Assembly: GCA_964363305.1 (NCBI GenBank)
Contig: CAYIHX010000060.1
Location: 1 to 21,721 of the forward strand
Length of the DNA: 21,721 bases
Direction of reading: 5' to 3'
Origin: CAYIHX01 sp964363305
GTDB lineage: Bacteria; Bdellovibrionota; UBA1018
Notes under the pieces: generated by a model
The model's database searches: none
Told to the model about the DNA's origin: nothing
What the model saw: the letters and a program-made list of their open reading frames with translations, nothing else
Part shown: positions 19,905 to 21,721 of the stretch, piece by piece
How positions within the stretch are numbered: position 1 is the first letter of the stretch
Layout of the letters: every line of letters begins with the position of its first letter
Made by a program: the position numbers and the translations under genes

Positions 19905-21689
19905 GTGAAGGACCGTGTTCGAATAATCCATCTCGTCAATCTATTGGCGATCGGCCTTTTGGCCGGAGCCTCTTGGGGCGATGACCGCAGTCGGCCGTGT
20001 TCATCGCTCAACCGGGTCGTGGCGAAGGCGCGCGTGGCGGAAGAGCGGCTGGCGGACGAGAACGAAGTCGTCATGGAGGTCGATGAGACGGACGCCGACC
20101 TGATCCCGGATCGGATGCACATCGGCCCGGCGCCGGTTCGGCGGTCGAGGCTCGAAGATCACGTGGAAGAGCTGGCGGACGCCTTCGAGCTCATCGAGCA
20201 TCCCGGGGCTTGGGGTGTTGCGCCTCGGTCTGATCCAGGCCGACCGCTTCCGGTGCCTCAGGCGGGACATGGAAGACGAGTGGGCGTGGGACCATCAGCT
20301 TGGTCGCAGCCCTCAAATCTCAGACGCAGGGCTTTCACGAGGCAGGCGTCGACGAGTGGAAACCCAACATTCGAGCCGGACTGGTCTGCTCGGCCGCGCG
20401 CCAGGGAGCGAGCGGACCCACGGCACCAGCAGGAAAGATTTCCTGAGCTGCGCACCCGCCGTGATGAGACGGTCGTTTTTTCGCCCGCCCAAACTTTGTC
20501 GGGCGCGGCAACGATTCGGACTCTGGCCGTCGCGCCTGAGCTTCCACCGCTTTCCCCGGCGTTATCCCGGCCGCGCCGAGCGTTGCCGCATGAGCTGGCC
20601 ACTCGTCTCCTGAGGATGGAAGAATCGTTGCATCTGCAGGAGGCGGCGTGGATTTATCGTCGCTATGGCATGGATGCGCAGGCGGCGGCGCTCGAGGCAC
20701 GGCTCGCGACTTTGATGAACGGGGTGACGGAAGCGGAAATTGTGCCAGGGAGTGTGACGGCGCCGGCTGGCACGATGACCGAAGGCGGCACCTTTTTTGT
20801 GACTTTGAGGAACGGAATTCGCGGGGTTTTCAAAGCCGGACAAGAGGCCACGGTTGCGCAGTTTCGGGCACGGGGACTGGATGCTTCGAACGCGAAAATT
20901 CTGGTGGATGAGAATGCCGAACTAGCGGACGCGGTATTTTCGGAGGTTTCTGGCGCCCATCTGGTGAGCCACTCGGTTCCTTTTGAGTTTCGTGGAGTGA
21001 GCGGAACCCTGCATTATCGGTTGTCGGGAGTTTCTGATGCACCGGATGAGCACGTGATGACGCCGCTTTCGCAGGTCTATAATTTTGTGAGTGGCCAGAT
21101 GGACAACCGACCTGGGAACGGAATGATCTTCAATGACTCCACAGTGGCGGCAGGAATGGGCGGGGAAGCGTTGATTGATCGGGGCTCGGCCTGGGTGGAT
21201 GGCACAGGGCATGGCATTCTCATTTGGGAGAATTTCGTGGAGTGGCGGCATGGCCTCGCGGAACGAGCCGATCTGACGCCGGAACAAAGACATTTCTCCA
21301 CGGGCTCGAGTCCGTACTTTCTCTATGGGGTGATGATGAGGTACCCGCCCGAGCAGTGGCTGGCACGCATGAGGGAAGATCCCGTACTGGCTCATCTTCC
21401 GATCGACGCAAAACAAATTCTTAAATGGCAACGGGACCTACGAACCCGTGTGGCTGAAATATTCGCGACAGAGGCGGGTGGCGCCGAAGCGTACGATTAT
21501 CTGATGGGGCTGCGGCGGGAGCACGTCGAACGCGCGGGGGCGGGGCGGTTGTCTCCGAGTCGCGTCGACGCGGCCTGGGGCCGCGTGTTGCAGCTGCGGC
21601 GTTGGATGGAAGAGCTGCGTCCGCGCCCGGAGTGGCTAGAGCGGCGATTGGGGCGCGCGCCTCCACCGCCGAGCGTGCCGAGGCGTTGA
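19905..21689 (+). CDS. Secreted protein with a PI4K/HipA/Fam20-like kinase domain
   Basis: A 594-aa protein from GTG at 19905 with a signal peptide (IIHLVNLLAIGLLAGASWG). Residues 35-225 are a low-complexity, Arg/Pro-rich linker. From about residue 225 a helical motif (EAAWIYRRYGMDAQAAALEA) is shared with the 13805 protein. Kinase-like signatures follow: GTFFVTLRNGIRGVFKAGQE with candidate ATP-binding Lys310, an alpha-C-like ELADAVFSEVSG, then VSGQMDNRPGNGMIFNDS with Asp400, Arg402, Asn405 and Asp411. This matches the spacing of the G-N-x-D-R-x-x-x-N loop and metal-binding Asp in atypical kinases. The motif reading is inference. It starts 54 bp from prkA, divergently. Confidence 0.7.
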   Translation: MKDRVRIIHLVNLLAIGLLAGASWGDDRSRPCSSLNRVVAKARVAEERLADENEVVMEVDETDADLIPDRMHIGPAPVRRSRLEDHVEELADAFELIEHPGAWGVAPRSDPGRPLPVPQAGHGRRVGVGPSAWSQPSNLRRRAFTRQASTSGNPTFEPDWSARPRARERADPRHQQERFPELRTRRDETVVFSPAQTLSGAATIRTLAVAPELPPLSPALSRPRRALPHELATRLLRMEESLHLQEAAWIYRRYGMDAQAAALEARLATLMNGVTEAEIVPGSVTAPAGTMTEGGTFFVTLRNGIRGVFKAGQEATVAQFRARGLDASNAKILVDENAELADAVFSEVSGAHLVSHSVPFEFRGVSGTLHYRLSGVSDAPDEHVMTPLSQVYNFVSGQMDNRPGNGMIFNDSTVAAGMGGEALIDRGSAWVDGTGHGILIWENFVEWRHGLAERADLTPEQRHFSTGSSPYFLYGVMMRYPPEQWLARMREDPVLAHLPIDAKQILKWQRDLRTRVAEIFATEAGGAEAYDYLMGLRREHVERAGAGRLSPSRVDAAWGRVLQLRRWMEELRPRPEWLERRLGRAPPPPSVPRR

Positions 21690-21721
21690 TGTCCTTACTT
21701 ACCGCCGCCGTCGGTGTTTCC
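21689..21721 (+). CDS. Start of the next gene, cut by the window edge
   Basis: ATG at 21689 overlaps the preceding TGA (TGATG) and has GAGG about 6 nt upstream. The 11 visible codons read MSLLTAAVGVS, a possible signal-peptide start. The kinase-like gene at 13805 is also followed on the same strand by a secreted protein. Confidence 0.5.
   Translation, partial: MSLLTAAVGVS

Noticed and set aside
1..21721. CRISPR array, IS element or rRNA
   Set aside because: No regularly spaced identical repeats, no transposase frame and no rRNA sequence were seen on either strand.

Overview
The window joins an integrative, mobilizable element (about 402-10222, visibly AT-richer) to GC-rich chromosome (about 10222-21721) at a tRNA-His gene. 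The organism is a Gram-negative bacterium: there are lipoproteins with lipoboxes, an outer-membrane beta-barrel candidate and many Sec signal peptides. PrkA paired with a sensor kinase, plus many secreted orphan proteins, would suit a Bdellovibrionota or deltaproteobacterial-type genome. That placement is inference, because no rRNA or taxonomic marker is present.

Element, from the left. An att-like core (401-409) is followed on the minus strand by a tyrosine integrase and its excisionase, a small basic protein, then a mobilization block: a relaxase split by a frameshift, a MobC-type relaxosome protein, a 60-aa protein, a small lipoprotein and an overlapping secreted protein. This block lies directly downstream, on the same strand, of a TPP riboswitch followed by a thiM/thiD pair collapsed by an internal deletion. 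Further right are an unknown helical protein (minus), a roughly 550-bp hairpin-rich gap, an internally duplicated 128-aa protein, a zinc-ribbon protein and a second Cys-rich protein interrupted in a C9 tract. A HigB/HigA-type toxin-antitoxin pair with a palindromic operator and an XRE-type regulator follow. The element ends in a module of direct repeats and a terminator next to tRNA-His.

The first 400 bases repeat that right-end module in diverged form. They hold the start of a second regulator gene (MAPSRSSQKRI against MTTSRSSQKRI), three CTCAGT repeats at matching spacing, a terminator whose stem has co-varied, and the same TGGGGTGAC tail. The simplest reading is a second related element, or its remnant, integrated in tandem at the same tRNA.

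Chromosome, from tRNA-His rightward: an outer-membrane-type protein, a HAD phosphatase, a Cys-rich lipoprotein whose frame is fused to an RluA pseudouridine synthase downstream of a C14 tract, a secreted kinase-like (probably pseudokinase) protein and a secreted orphan protein. These are followed by a membrane histidine kinase in an operon with PrkA (minus), a second secreted protein with better preserved kinase-like motifs, and the start of one more gene. The two kinase-like proteins share a helical motif and flank the PrkA/histidine kinase operon.
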